Shown here: positions 7,845 through 16,498 of the stretch, piece after piece
Layout of the letters: the number at the start of each line of letters is the position of its first letter
Numbering within the stretch: the stretch's first letter is position 1
Assembly (NCBI RefSeq): GCF_003202205.1
Contig: NZ_PDOG01000012.1
Location: 983-44,983 of the forward strand
Origin: Halomonas sp. LBP4
GTDB lineage: Bacteria; Pseudomonadota; Gammaproteobacteria; Pseudomonadales; Halomonadaceae
DNA: 44,001 nucleotides
Reading direction: 5' to 3'
Made by a program: the position numbers and the translations under genes
The notes under the pieces: model-generated
The model's input: only the letters and a program-made list of their open reading frames with translations
Databases searched by the model: none
Told to the model about the DNA's origin: nothing

Positions 7845-8231
7845 ATGGAGTTCTGTCCACGTTGCCGTGGGGGGGAAGTGTACGCCCCGAACTGTCCAGG
7901 CTGTGGTGGGAGCGGGTTTGTCGACGAGGTGACGCCAGACCCGGCACCATCGAAGATCCTGTCCGTGTCGCCGGTTGCTCGCCGCCAGCAGATCGAGACA
8001 GCGAGGAAAGCCAGGGAGGCCGAGAAGCGTCGAAAAGTTCGGACAGGGTCTCGGCCCGCTACCAGCACCGAGATGGCGCTCGCGGTCTTGACGCCCCAGG
8101 AGCGTCGTGACCGTGAGAAGTGGTTGTGCAAGTACCAAGACCGCCAGGCCAAGCGGCTGAAGGACGAAGCGCGGCGACGCAAGATGTCACCGGAACAGCT
8201 GGCGGCCGAGGACCAGCGTCGTCGTGATTAG
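7845..8231 (+). CDS. Small zinc-ribbon protein with basic coiled-coil tail
   Basis: A 128-residue protein. Residues 4-24 hold two knuckles, CPRC and CPGCGGSG, which resemble a DnaJ-type or ribbon zinc site. The remainder is Lys/Arg/Glu-rich and helical, probably coiled-coil, suggesting nucleic-acid contact. No family is recognised. GAGGAGCAAGC before ATG 7845 provides the ribosome site. It follows the helicase gene by 90 bases and may be cotranscribed. Confidence 0.75.
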   Translation: MEFCPRCRGGEVYAPNCPGCGGSGFVDEVTPDPAPSKILSVSPVARRQQIETARKAREAEKRRKVRTGSRPATSTEMALAVLTPQERRDREKWLCKYQDRQAKRLKDEARRRKMSPEQLAAEDQRRRD

Positions 8232-8237
8232 GCCTAC

Positions 8238-8627
8238 GTGAGGCGGCTGAACCGCCTGCAGGTGGCGAAGAAGGGCCCCAACGCGCCCCGGTCTGACCGT
8301 GGTGTTTCCCGGCGGAAGGCACAGACGCCGCTACCTCGAGAGCGGCTTAGCCGCGAGGAGCAGTCGGCCAAGGTCGCGACCAATGACCAGTTGAGGTCCC
8401 AGCTGGCAGCGCTGCTGCCGGATTCCTCGAGTCCCCGCTCCACGCACCCTAAGGCGGGAAAACAGGCCGCAGCGAAGAAGCACTCAGCTAAGGGCAAAGG
8501 GTCCCGAGCTCAAGACGAGGGGCTGCTCCGTCGTGTCCGACTCATAGAGGCTTGCCAGCAAGGATATATAAGGAAAAGGAGAAGCAAGGAGCGTTTTCTA
8601 AGTGTATGTTTAGTAAGGGAGATATGA
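8238..8627 (+). CDS. Small basic protein of unknown function
   Basis: A GTG-started 129-codon frame beginning seven bases after the previous stop. It is rich in Lys, Arg, Ser and Pro and has no recognisable domain. Codon third positions are GC-rich, like neighbouring genes, until about 8560, which supports it being translated. The final ~20 codons turn AT- and purine-rich as the gene runs into the origin region. The Shine-Dalgarno is poor, so translation may depend on coupling to the preceding gene. The extent of the C-terminus is uncertain. Confidence 0.5.
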   Translation: MRRLNRLQVAKKGPNAPRSDRGVSRRKAQTPLPRERLSREEQSAKVATNDQLRSQLAALLPDSSSPRSTHPKAGKQAAAKKHSAKGKGSRAQDEGLLRRVRLIEACQQGYIRKRRSKERFLSVCLVREI

Positions 8628-8810
8628 GTTTGTCGGGGAGCACATGCAACCACTCGCGGTGAGTTCGAGCCACCAGTCCTTCGGTAATCGGTGAGTCTGA
8701 GCTACCAGCTCCCGACATCTTCAGAGCCCTGGATGCCCATTTCACGAGTCTGAACCACCGGTTAGCGAGTGTTCCGCGAGCCTCAGCTACCAGTAGCATC
8801 TGAGAAGGGC

Positions 8811-8819
8811 TGTGGATAA
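8811..8819 (-). promoter_or_regulatory. Perfect DnaA box inside the repeat array
   Basis: TGTGGATAA is the exact complement of the consensus TTATCCACA. It sits between the array motifs at 8776 and 8859, supporting use of the array as a replication origin. Confidence 0.6.
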
Positions 8820-9126
8820 CCCCTCCTATCTCGGCTTGTGAGACCCTTCAAAACGTTATGCGAGTCGCGGCCACCACCTTTTGCGAGCCCGCGCCACCAG
8901 GGCACCGTCGGTGCTTGGTGGGCCTCAAGGCTCTTCAGTACCCGGTACTGTGCAGGGGTTATGCGAGTGTAGGCTACCACTCCGTAGGCACCTGTCTCGT
9001 TGGAGGATTTAGCGACCATCAGCTACCGGTCGACTCTTCGCAAGGGGATTCCACGAGCGCCAGCTACCACTGTACCGGGGCCTGAAGTCCGCCCGCGGGG
9101 GATTTTGCGACCAGCAGCACCCGGCA

Positions 9127-9279
9127 TTACCGTGGCAGACCGGGATGGTCGCCCTGTTCTTGGCCCAAGCGTTGCTGACGGGCCTGGTAAGCATTCCGCT
9201 CGATCTGGACATAGACGAACAGACTCACGCCGGCCATGAAGACAGAGAACGCTGCGTTCGTCCAGCTTCCGGGCGACAT
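9127..9279 (-). CDS. Tiny single-span membrane protein inside the array gap
   Basis: A 50-residue frame on the minus strand, starting at ATG 9279 with AGGAG six bases upstream and ending in TAA at 9127. Residues ~9-26 (AAFSVFMAGVSLFVYVQI) form one hydrophobic segment. They are followed by a charged, Gln-rich tail beginning ERNAYQARQQ. No family is recognised. It fills most of the only large break in the motif array (9125-9401), which suggests the gap is kept for it. The good ribosome site and clean membrane segment argue for a real gene despite its size. Confidence 0.5.
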   Translation of the reverse strand: MSPGSWTNAAFSVFMAGVSLFVYVQIERNAYQARQQRLGQEQGDHPGLPR

Positions 9280-9652
9280 GGGCATCTCCTCTGACGGTGG
9301 CAGCTATTGCCATTCTAGTGCCCACGCCCTGCGCCCACTGCCGACAGGGAGGTGCCAGACACCATCCCTTCGAGCCTTGAGGCCTGCCGGCTGTGAATTT
9401 TGCGACCACCAGCACCCGGTCGCGCCAGACGCCGGCATTCTGCGAGTGCCAGCTACCACTGCCCCCGGGGCCCTGGAGCCCACCGGCGGTGGAGTTTTGC
9501 GACCATCAGCACCCGGTCTGTCACCAGCCGTTCCGGGATTCTGCGAGTTTCAGCTACCACTCCTTCAGGCCCGGAGGCCCGCCAGAAGGGGATTCTGCGA
9601 CCACCAGCACCCGGTCTGGCGCCAGAAGCCGGCATTCAGTGAGCGCGAGCTA

Positions 9653-10220
9653 CCACCCCTTCAGGCCCGGAGGCCCGCCAGCAGGGGGTTCTGCGACCAC
9701 CAGCACCCGGTCAGGCGCCAGAAGCCGGCAATATGCGAGTGCCAGCTACCACTTCTGCAGGTCCTGAGGTCGGCCGGCTGGGGGGCTACCACCAGCATCC
9801 GGTCAGGTCACAGGCGGTGTCATTCTGCGAGCGCCAGCTACCACCCCTTCAGGTCCGGAAGCCCGCCAGCAGGAGGTTCTGCGACCACCAGCACCCGGTC
9901 AGGCCCCAGAAGCCGGGATGATGCGAGCTCCAGCTACCACCCCTTCAGGCCCGGAGGCCCGCCAGCAGGGGGTTCTGCGACCATCAGCACCCGGTCAGGC
10001 GCCAGAAGCCGGCAATATGCGAGCGCCAGCTACCACTTCTGCAGGTCCTGAGGTCGGCCGGCTTGGGGGCTACCACCAGCATCCGGTCAGGTCACAGGCG
10101 GTGTCATTCTGCGAGCGCCAGCTACCACCCCTTCAGGTCCGGAAGCCCGCCAGCAGGAGATTCTGCGACCACCAGCACCCGGTCTCAGGCGCCAGAAGCC
10201 GACATTCTGCGAGCCCCATC
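9653..10220 (+). repeat. Two-copy 284-bp tandem duplication within the array
   Basis: The segment 9653-9936 is repeated almost base for base at 9937-10220. The copies share the same unusual GCTA-variant motif (9785 and 10069) and the same spacers. This shows that the array grew by recent duplication of a block of about six motifs. Confidence 0.75.
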
Positions 10221-10829
10221 TACCACCACTCCGAGCTCTGAGGCCCGCCAGCAGGAGGTTCTGCGACCATGAGCATCCAGTCAGGCCCCTGGCCCCGGTA
10301 TTCTGCGAGTGCTAGCTACCGCTTCGCCATGCCCTGATGCCCACCAGCAGAGCATTATGCGACCACCAGCACCCAGGCAAGCCAGGCAACAGTATTCTGC
10401 GAGCGCCAGCTACCACCCTACCAATGTCTGGGGGCTCTCCGGGGGATTTTGCGACCAGCAGCACCCAGTCAAACGGACAGAAGGTGAGATGACGCTCGCC
10501 GCCCGCGGGGTCATGAGCCCGACATTACCCACGCGCCAGGGTTATGCGAGTGTCAGCTACCACTTCGGATGGGGCGCAGCCTAGTGAGATGGGGTTCTGC
10601 GACCCTCAGCTACTAGCTGAGACGGGAGTCCCCCTGGCGGGTATTATGCGAGCTAGAGCTACCACTTTCAGCTCCGGGCGCGGGCTGTTTGCTCTGTATT
10701 GTGCGAGTCCCAGCTACCAGTGGACGGCTACGAGACGGGGTTTTGCGAGCCAGCGCTACCAGTTTACATGGGCCCGGAGGCTGCTACGCTCCGTCTAAAC
10801 CATCGCTACCTCTCGTCGGGATACCGCTC

Positions 10830-12005
10830 ATGACACGAAGTGCCACCAGTGCCCGCAAGATCGACAGTCCCCGCCAGGTCCCCCTCTTTGGTCCCGACGA
10901 GATACCGCTGGCAGAGCAAGAAACCGCCATGGATCGGCCATTGGCCGTCTTCAAGTCGTTCGTCTACAACACCAGCGACGAGCGTACCTCGCTATCCAAC
11001 AGCATCATGGTCTGGGACCTGCTGCCCAAGTACGCCAGCGAGCACCTCAACAGCGGCGAGGATGGCCCACCGAAAGCCTCCGTGATCGAGTTCGGCTACT
11101 TCGGTCAGGATCTCAAGTTCACTCAGTTCCCTGGGACGACCAAGGATATCCGCGCCAGCAAGAGCCACGAGGATGATCAGGACGCCTGGATCAACCGCTT
11201 CCCGGGCATCCGGGAGCAGGCCGTCGAGATCGCGCTGATGAAACTGGCCTCCGAGGAGGGTGGCATGTGTGAGCGCCCCGACGGGCGCAAGGAAGCCAAG
11301 TACGGCGTGTCCTTCTCGATCCGCCAACTGCGGGAGATCCTGCGCTCGCTAGGCCACACCTACAACCACTACCAGGTGGTCGAAGCCTTGGACATCCTGA
11401 CCTCCAGCACCTTCACCCTGGAGTCCGTCCAGGGAGAGTCGATCATCCGCGGCCATATCCTCGAGGACTACCGGGCCTCGACGGCGAAGGGAAACGCGAG
11501 GTTTGCTCCCGAGGCTCGCTGGCACGTGTTCTTCAACCGTGCCGTCGCCAAGGCCATCCAGTCAGCTCAGTACCGCCAGTACGACTTGCGCCGGCTGTAT
11601 TCGCGGCGCTCCTATGGCATCAACGTCATCAAGCGAATGGTGCTGCTGGCCACCAACATGTCCGAGCAGCACCCGGTGCGCCTTCGCTACAGCGAGCTCC
11701 AGAAGACCACCAGCGGGCTGAACTACTCGCGTATTTCCGATGGCATCAGCTACCTCGAGAGGGAGCTGATGCGGGTCATGAAAGATGGGACGATCTCGCG
11801 CTACGAGAAGGAGCTGGTCAAGAAGCGCAAGAAGGGCGTCTCCGGCCGGCCGACGATCGTCGATGCCGTGTTCACCCTGTACCCTGGGGCCGAGATGATC
11901 GCCGAGGTCAAGGCGTCCAATACCCGGCAGATGCGGGCCGAGCAGGAGCTGGGACTGTCACCTCGTCAGCGCCAGGAGCGCCACCAGTCCCTCATCTCCG
12001 GTTAA
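10830..12005 (+). CDS. Plasmid replication initiation protein, winged-helix type
   Basis: A 391-residue protein placed directly after the motif array. The N-terminus holds FKSFVYNTSDERTSLSNS and a VWDLLPKYAS segment. The central part reads FSIRQLREILRSLGHTYNHY followed by VVEALDILTSSTFTLE. A second helical block follows (RQYDLRRLYSRRSYGINVIK, then a winged-helix-like LRYSELQKTTSGLNYSRIS). Paired winged helices of this kind are typical of iteron-binding initiators such as Rep_3/TrfA-like proteins. Exact family membership is my inference from layout and context. ATG 10830 is chosen because upstream in-frame codons run into the repeats. Its Shine-Dalgarno is weak, which fits tightly limited initiator levels. 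It probably binds the 38 motifs both to start replication and to control copy number. Confidence 0.75.
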   Translation: MTRSATSARKIDSPRQVPLFGPDEIPLAEQETAMDRPLAVFKSFVYNTSDERTSLSNSIMVWDLLPKYASEHLNSGEDGPPKASVIEFGYFGQDLKFTQFPGTTKDIRASKSHEDDQDAWINRFPGIREQAVEIALMKLASEEGGMCERPDGRKEAKYGVSFSIRQLREILRSLGHTYNHYQVVEALDILTSSTFTLESVQGESIIRGHILEDYRASTAKGNARFAPEARWHVFFNRAVAKAIQSAQYRQYDLRRLYSRRSYGINVIKRMVLLATNMSEQHPVRLRYSELQKTTSGLNYSRISDGISYLERELMRVMKDGTISRYEKELVKKRKKGVSGRPTIVDAVFTLYPGAEMIAEVKASNTRQMRAEQELGLSPRQRQERHQSLISG

Positions 12006-12159
12006 GGCGTCCCGCCGCGCCCCCGCCAAGTGGCGTGTGCATGACGATCGGTGATCAGCGGACGGAAGGTGCGAATTATATGCCGTTGCATTCACTGCGG
12101 ACGTCATGAAAGCTCTTCGGGGGCACCCTGTTTCAGCAGGAGCCACCCTCGAGGGGCCC

Positions 12160-12178
12160 GCCCGGCACCAGGCCGGGC
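12160..12178 (+). terminator. Possible hairpin after the initiator gene
   Basis: GCCCGGC (12160-12166) pairs with GCCGGGC (12172-12178). It lies between the initiator gene and the nuclease gene, with no T tract. It could be a weak terminator or a 5' leader structure. The rest of 12006-12214 shows nothing clear. Confidence 0.35.
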
Positions 12179-12214
12179 AACTGAAGGGCTTCCATTCACC
12201 TCCTGGAGCCCGTC

Positions 12215-13274
12215 ATGCACATCACCCTCTGGCATCCGCCGCAGAACCCTCAGCGCGTTCGCGCCTACCTCAACCACCTGGCGTGCCTTCCCCAGGGGGC
12301 CAAGGCCTTCGTCGAGCCTTGGGGCAACGGGGTGAAGCTGTCGGTCAGCGATCCCGCTGCCTCAACGGCGGTGCTGGAAGCCTTGCGAGAGGCGGGGGTG
12401 CTGTCGGCAGGGGAGTCGCTCGAGTCCGTTCCCTTCACCGTCTTCGAAGAGCGAGCCCAGCCCGGCGCCGGCAAGGCTGGCCGCCACACCAGGGCCAAGC
12501 GCCCGGGGTCCTCGCCGGCTAAACGGGCGCCAGCCCGCACCCTGAATGGATCACGCCTTGCCGAGGCGGAAGCGCTGGACCTCGCCAGCATCCCGGTGCC
12601 TGACCCCGTGCTGGTCCGCATCGATCATCGCGAGCCAGCGGCGCTGTTCGAGGCGCTGCAGGGCCTGCCCAACGTCACCCTGGAGCGAACGGACCTCGGC
12701 CTGGGTGACATCGAGATCCAGGGTCGCGAGACCCGCTACGTCATCGAACGGAAGTGCTGTGCCGAGACGGTGGCGCGAACGGACTTCGAGGCCTCGGTGG
12801 TCGGTGACGACAAGCGGCTCTTCTTCCAGAGCGAGAAGATGCGCCTGGAGGAGGGGATCACCCCGATCGTGCTCCTGGAAGGGCCTGTCCACGACAACTC
12901 TCGCGGCATGCTGGTCCAGGCCATCGACGGGATGCTCAGCTTCCTGGTCACCATCCAGCATGAACGTGATCTCCACCTACAGCCTGCACCACACCGCCTA
13001 CGTGATCCTCAAGCTCGCAGCCCATGACCGCTCAGGCCTCGGCTATGAGCCTCCGCTGCGGGGGCGAAAGCCGTCCGGGCTGCCCCAGGTGGCCCAGCTC
13101 GCCTTTGTGCTGGAAGGCATGCCGGGGTTGAGCGCCAACCTCGCTCGCCTCCTGGCCGAACGCTTCGGCTCGATGGCGGCGCTGGTCGCCGCCACCGAGG
13201 CGGACCTCGCCGCGGTCCCGGGCATGGGCCCCAAACGCATTGCCCAGCTTCGTGCCATCCTGCATGGCGGGTGA
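12215..13274 (+). pseudogene. XPF/ERCC4-like structure-specific nuclease with C-terminal HhH, frameshifted
   Basis: The first frame (12215-13027) has an unknown N-terminal region of about 110 residues. An ERCC4 nuclease domain follows: VRIDHREPAALFEAL (catalytic Asp-His-Arg-Glu strand), LGDIEIQG, YVIERKCCAETV (the ERK signature), and an ILLEGPVHDN-like strand. Near 12958 the frame switches. The expected continuation, MNVISTYSLHHTAYVILKLAAH, a linker, then two helix-hairpin-helix motifs (LEGMPGLSANLARLLAERFG and VPGMGPKRIAQLRAI), lies in the next frame to 13274. An in-frame ATG at 12960 could restart translation and give a separate HhH protein of 104 residues. Such enzymes cut branched or flap DNA. 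Options are true inactivation, a split gene, ribosomal slippage or a base error. TGGAG precedes ATG 12215. Confidence 0.75.
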
Positions 13275-13285
13275 TGTCTTGCCTG

Positions 13286-13315
13286 TACCGTAATCGGGTA
13301 TACGGTAATACGGTA
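13286..13315. promoter_or_regulatory. TACCGTA/TACGGTA operator, copy 2
   Basis: TACCGTA at 13286-13292 faces TACGGTA at 13301-13307, which is repeated at 13309-13315. This is an inverted arrangement with an 8-bp tandem half. It lies 65 bases before the gene at 13380 and matches the sites at 5222 and 35375. Confidence 0.5.
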
Positions 13316-13379
13316 CATATCGAGGCGGGCCCAGCCTTCCGCCACCACTGCCAGTCAGACACCCAGGAGAACCCCCACG

Positions 13380-14075
13380 ATGTTTCCCTTTGCCGACGAG
13401 CGAGTCACCCCCGAGGAGTGGCAACGTATCTCCGAACAGGCCGAGAAGCCGCTGTGCTTCAACTTCCTGCTGCTGCCCATGGTGCCGGACGGCGCCGACA
13501 CCTTCCTCGACCGGGAGGGCAATGGCGTGATGACCCGTTATGACGACGTGGACTGGAAGGGGCTGGCGCGGACGCTTCAGGCGCGACTCGAAGGCGACGT
13601 GCCCAAGAGCATCAAGGTCTATGTGGCCAACGACGGGCCCGACATCTTCGACATGGTGAATACGCGACTCGACCAGCCTGACACCCCGGAGACAGAGTCC
13701 GACTTCGGCTCGCGTACCGTAGAGGTCCTTCGGCAGGTCAGCATGGCCGACTATCGGGCCGGTCTGCTGAAGCTGCCCGAGGAGAGCAGCCTCCATCTGA
13801 ACCCGCCGACCCGATCCCAGCGTCCCCCGATCGCGGGGCTGGTGGTCAGCGTGAAGTTCACCAAGATGCTCCAGGCCATGGACTACATGTCGAGCGTAAT
13901 GGAGCAGCTCGTTGGCCAGCTGCTGCCACTGCCCGTGGAGCCGATGTCGATGATGCATGCGATGGACGAGCCCGGCACGCTTCCGCCCGAGGCCCATGCC
14001 TGGCTGGAGGCGCAGTTCGGCGCCGTCTACTCGGACAAGTGCGGCGTGCTGTTCCTTTCCACCACCCACTCGTGA
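13380..14075 (+). CDS. Plasmid protein of unknown function
   Basis: A 231-residue soluble protein that I cannot assign. It starts MFPFADERVTPEEWQRISEQ and contains a FNFLLLPMVPDGADTF segment, a VDWKGLARTLQARLEG helix and a KSIKVYVANDGPDIFDMV segment. It is acidic, with several Met-rich helices near the end. AGGAG lies nine bases before ATG 13380. Upstream TACCGTA/TACGGTA repeats suggest shared control with the genes at 5271 and 35372. A GC-rich hairpin follows, so it may be transcribed alone before the ligase gene. Confidence 0.75.
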   Translation: MFPFADERVTPEEWQRISEQAEKPLCFNFLLLPMVPDGADTFLDREGNGVMTRYDDVDWKGLARTLQARLEGDVPKSIKVYVANDGPDIFDMVNTRLDQPDTPETESDFGSRTVEVLRQVSMADYRAGLLKLPEESSLHLNPPTRSQRPPIAGLVVSVKFTKMLQAMDYMSSVMEQLVGQLLPLPVEPMSMMHAMDEPGTLPPEAHAWLEAQFGAVYSDKCGVLFLSTTHS

Positions 14076-14084
14076 ACGATGCTC

Positions 14085-14116
14085 CCCCCGGTCGGCTCAG
14101 CCCCTCCGGGGGTTGT
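14085..14116 (+). terminator. Terminator-like hairpin before ligA
   Basis: CCCCCGG (14085-14091) pairs with CCGGGGG (14106-14112), followed by TTGT. It lies just after the stop at 14075 and before the ligase Shine-Dalgarno. Confidence 0.45.
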
Positions 14117-14228
14117 CCCATCGGTACAGCGCGGCACCCTTGAAGGGCGCTCCCCGCCTTGCGTGCTGGCGCTTTGCTGGCATCCTCCATGGCAACGGAA
14201 CCGACCCCTAGCCACCGAGGAATCTCCC

Positions 14229-16232
14229 ATGCCAGCAGCTGACCACGATCTGGACCTTTTCGCCGCCGCCGAGGCACCCGCCCGGCAGCTCACCGTCCCC
14301 AATGGCCACCTCTTCGAGGGCAATCCCCAGGCCCTCGAGCTGCTCCAGCGTGTCGAGACCCTGGCCGAGGCGTGCGAGATCCTGAACGAGGCCTACCGCC
14401 GCGGCGAGCCCCTGGTCAGCGATGCCGTCTATGACCAGTGCTTTCTCCTCGGGCTTCGCCAGCAGGACCCCGACCATCCGTTCCTCCATCGCGTCGAGCC
14501 GGAGCTGCTTCCCCTGGACCTGCCCACGGTGAAGCATGCGACGCCGATGCTCTCGACATCGAAGGCCTACGACCTCGAGGCCGTGGAACGGTACCTCCAG
14601 CAGGTGACCCGGGCCGCCCTCGAGGAGGGGATCGACCCCGACACCCTGCGCTTTCGTCTCACCCCCAAGCTCGACGGCATCGCCGGCCATGACAGTGGCG
14701 ATCGCCTGGTGACCCGGGGAGATGGGCTGCAAGGCCAGGACATCACCCGCATCATCGAGCTTGGCGTGGTCATGCAGGGCGGGCGTGGCCGGGGCCGGGG
14801 CGAGCTGGTCTGCGATCGTGCGTTCTTCCATGCCCAGCTGGGCAAGGGTACCGAGCACGACCAGGAGCATCCCCGCAACTTCGTCGCCGGGTTCGTGAGC
14901 GCCGACAGCGTGAAGTCCCATCACCGGCTGGCGCTGGAGGCTGGCGCCATCCGCTTCGTGCCTTTCGCCGAGCTGCCCGAGCGGATCGTGACCGCTGACG
15001 AGCTGCGGGAGGGGTGGGAGGCCCTCTACGACAGCGTGGTGGCGGACAACGAATATGAGACGGACGGCATGGTGGTCGAGGTCACCGACGCGTCGCTACG
15101 CCACGCCATGGGGGCCACGTCGCATCACGAGCGTGCGGTCCTGGCCATCAAGCGCCAAGGCGACTCGGCCGTGTCCACGGTCCTGGACGTCCGGCTCACG
15201 ACCGGCCGCACCGGGCGGATCATTCCCACCTTGATGATCAAGCCGGTGGTGCTCTCCGGGGCCACCGTGTCCAGAGCCACTGCCCACACCGCCAAGAACC
15301 TGCTGGCGCAGGGGCTGGGGGAGGGCGCCCAGGCCCGCTTTGTGAGATCTGGCGAAGTGATCCCCAAGCTCGTCGAGGTGCTGGTGCCGGCTGCAACGCC
15401 GCTGGCCGTGACCCACTGCCCCTCCTGTGGCACCGAGGCGGTCGAGGAGGGCGTGCACATGGCGTGTCCGAACACCACGGGATGCTCGGCCCAGGCCGAA
15501 TCTCGGCTCCGCCACTGGTTTCACACCTTGGGCAACGTCGACCTGTTCGGTCGCGAGACCGTTGCACGGCTGGTCGCGGCGGGAATCACGGAGCTGCCGG
15601 CCATCTATGCCATGGCGGCCGACGACTTCGCCGCCCTTGGCTTTGGCCCCGGGCAATCCGCCAATCTGGTCGCGCAGCTGGAGCGTAGCCGGCGCGAGCC
15701 GGTCATGGCGTGGCGCTGGCTGGCCGCATTTGGCATCCGCCATCTGGGCCGCGGCGATGCCCGCAAGCTCTTGCAGGAGATCCCTCTGGACGACCTGGGG
15801 AGTGTGACGGCCGAGCAGATCGCCGATATCGACGGCTTCGGACCCAAGACGTCGCCGGAGATCGCAGCGTCCCTGCGCGACATGTGGCCGTTGATCCTCC
15901 ACATGCGCGTGCTTGGCTTCGCCCTCGAGAACGATGCACCCGCGACCGAGGCGGGGGCTGACCAGCCGCTCGCCGGCCAGGTGATCTGCTTCACCGGCAC
16001 CATGCAGGGCGCCTCGCGCAAGGAGATGGAGGCGCAGGCCATGGCCATGGGCGCCCAGGTGCAGAGTGCCGTCAACGGCAAGACGACCCTGCTGGTGGCC
16101 GGCGACAAGGCCGGGAGCAAGGTGGCGAAGGCCCAGAAGCTCAATGACAGCGGCAAGGGAAGCATCCGGGTCCTGTCCGAGCAGGCCTACCGGCAGGCGT
16201 TCTCGGAACAGGTGAGCGAGGTGGAAGCATGA
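14229..16232 (+). CDS. ligA: NAD-dependent DNA ligase, divergent plasmid form
   Basis: A 667-residue ligase that seals 3'-OH/5'-phosphate nicks using NAD. In order: an Ia-like region with LVSDAVYDQ; the adenylation motif KLDGIA with the nucleotidyl-accepting Lys at residue 147; TRGDGLQGQDIT; GRGELV; HPRNFVAGF; YETDGMVVEV; AIKRQGD; and an OB fold with GRTGRIIP. These are followed by a four-Cys zinc site (CPSCGT ... CPNTTGC), HhH repeats with IDGFGPKT, and a C-terminal BRCT domain (GQVICFTGTMQGASRKEME). All key motifs are present, but the segment after KLDG is shorter and unlike the chromosomal enzyme. The first domain also lacks the usual HxYYxxD start. ATG 14229 is chosen because GAGGAA lies seven bases upstream. 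An earlier in-frame ATG at 14079 adds an unrelated Pro-rich stretch. Confidence 0.92.
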   Translation: MPAADHDLDLFAAAEAPARQLTVPNGHLFEGNPQALELLQRVETLAEACEILNEAYRRGEPLVSDAVYDQCFLLGLRQQDPDHPFLHRVEPELLPLDLPTVKHATPMLSTSKAYDLEAVERYLQQVTRAALEEGIDPDTLRFRLTPKLDGIAGHDSGDRLVTRGDGLQGQDITRIIELGVVMQGGRGRGRGELVCDRAFFHAQLGKGTEHDQEHPRNFVAGFVSADSVKSHHRLALEAGAIRFVPFAELPERIVTADELREGWEALYDSVVADNEYETDGMVVEVTDASLRHAMGATSHHERAVLAIKRQGDSAVSTVLDVRLTTGRTGRIIPTLMIKPVVLSGATVSRATAHTAKNLLAQGLGEGAQARFVRSGEVIPKLVEVLVPAATPLAVTHCPSCGTEAVEEGVHMACPNTTGCSAQAESRLRHWFHTLGNVDLFGRETVARLVAAGITELPAIYAMAADDFAALGFGPGQSANLVAQLERSRREPVMAWRWLAAFGIRHLGRGDARKLLQEIPLDDLGSVTAEQIADIDGFGPKTSPEIAASLRDMWPLILHMRVLGFALENDAPATEAGADQPLAGQVICFTGTMQGASRKEMEAQAMAMGAQVQSAVNGKTTLLVAGDKAGSKVAKAQKLNDSGKGSIRVLSEQAYRQAFSEQVSEVEA

Positions 16233-16498
16233 CCAAGGGCTCCGTGCGTGATCCGGCCGGTGCGCTGGCCTACCTCTGCGACTGCACCCTGGCCACGGTG
16301 TGCACGCTGGCCTGCAAGAAGAGCGCTCCCAAGTACGAAACCCGCCGCCAGATCGCCATGGCGCAACAGGCCATCGACTGGATGCGACTCTACGGTGTCG
16401 ACTTCTCCAAGACCCGCGCCAGAGAGGTGGTCGAGCAGTATGGCGGCAGCGTCGAGGCGTGGGCCGCCTCCTTCAAGGATGAGGGTGCGGCATCATGA
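16229..16498 (+). CDS. Small protein of unknown function coupled to ligA
   Basis: An 89-residue protein whose ATG overlaps the ligA stop (ATGA), implying translational coupling. It has a Cys-rich patch (CDCTLATVCTLACKK, residues ~17-31) that might bind metal. A helical segment, YETRRQIAMAQQAIDWMRLYG, follows. No family is recognised. It also overlaps the next gene by ATGA, so it forms a tight unit with the ligase and methyltransferase. Confidence 0.75.
   Translation: MTKGSVRDPAGALAYLCDCTLATVCTLACKKSAPKYETRRQIAMAQQAIDWMRLYGVDFSKTRAREVVEQYGGSVEAWAASFKDEGAAS

Larger units (their letters stand above)
8659..10762 (+). repeat. Origin-like array of 38 phased 18-bp motifs
   Basis: Reading by eye I find 38 same-orientation copies of GCGA(G/C)NNNN(A/G)GC(T/A)(A/C)CC plus two bases. 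They begin at 8659, 8691, 8743, 8776, 8859, 8883, 8963, 9012, 9053 and 9107. After a gap they continue from 9402 to 10745. From 9402 two subtypes alternate: type A ends AGCTACCAC and type B ends AGCACCCGG. B-to-A spacing is mostly 42 bp and A-to-B mostly 54 bp, about four and five helical turns. Two copies (9785, 10069) have GCTA in place of GCGA. The array ends 68 bp before the initiator gene at 10830, so iterons are the best reading. A partition site is the alternative. The open frames that cross it are a by-product of the repeats. Confidence 0.85.

Noticed and set aside
7795..7932. GTG-started 45-codon frame with a strong AAGGAGG site overlapping the zinc-ribbon gene
   Set aside because: The peptide looks like no known leader and most of it overlaps the real gene in another frame. 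The purine-rich stretch may simply help the 7845 start. Kept only as a possibility.
9236..10051. Long open frames through the repeat region that look like Pro/Arg-rich repeat proteins
   Set aside because: They arise from the tandem motif array. They lack a ribosome site, change frame with each indel, and no frame is favoured.
8659..10762. CRISPR array
   Set aside because: The repeats are degenerate and 18 bp long, the spacers are themselves similar to each other, and no cas gene is present.
13032..14069. 345-codon minus-strand frame
   Set aside because: It opposes the gene at 13380 and the HhH end of the nuclease, has no recognisable domain, and low-complexity His/Gly composition typical of antisense frames.
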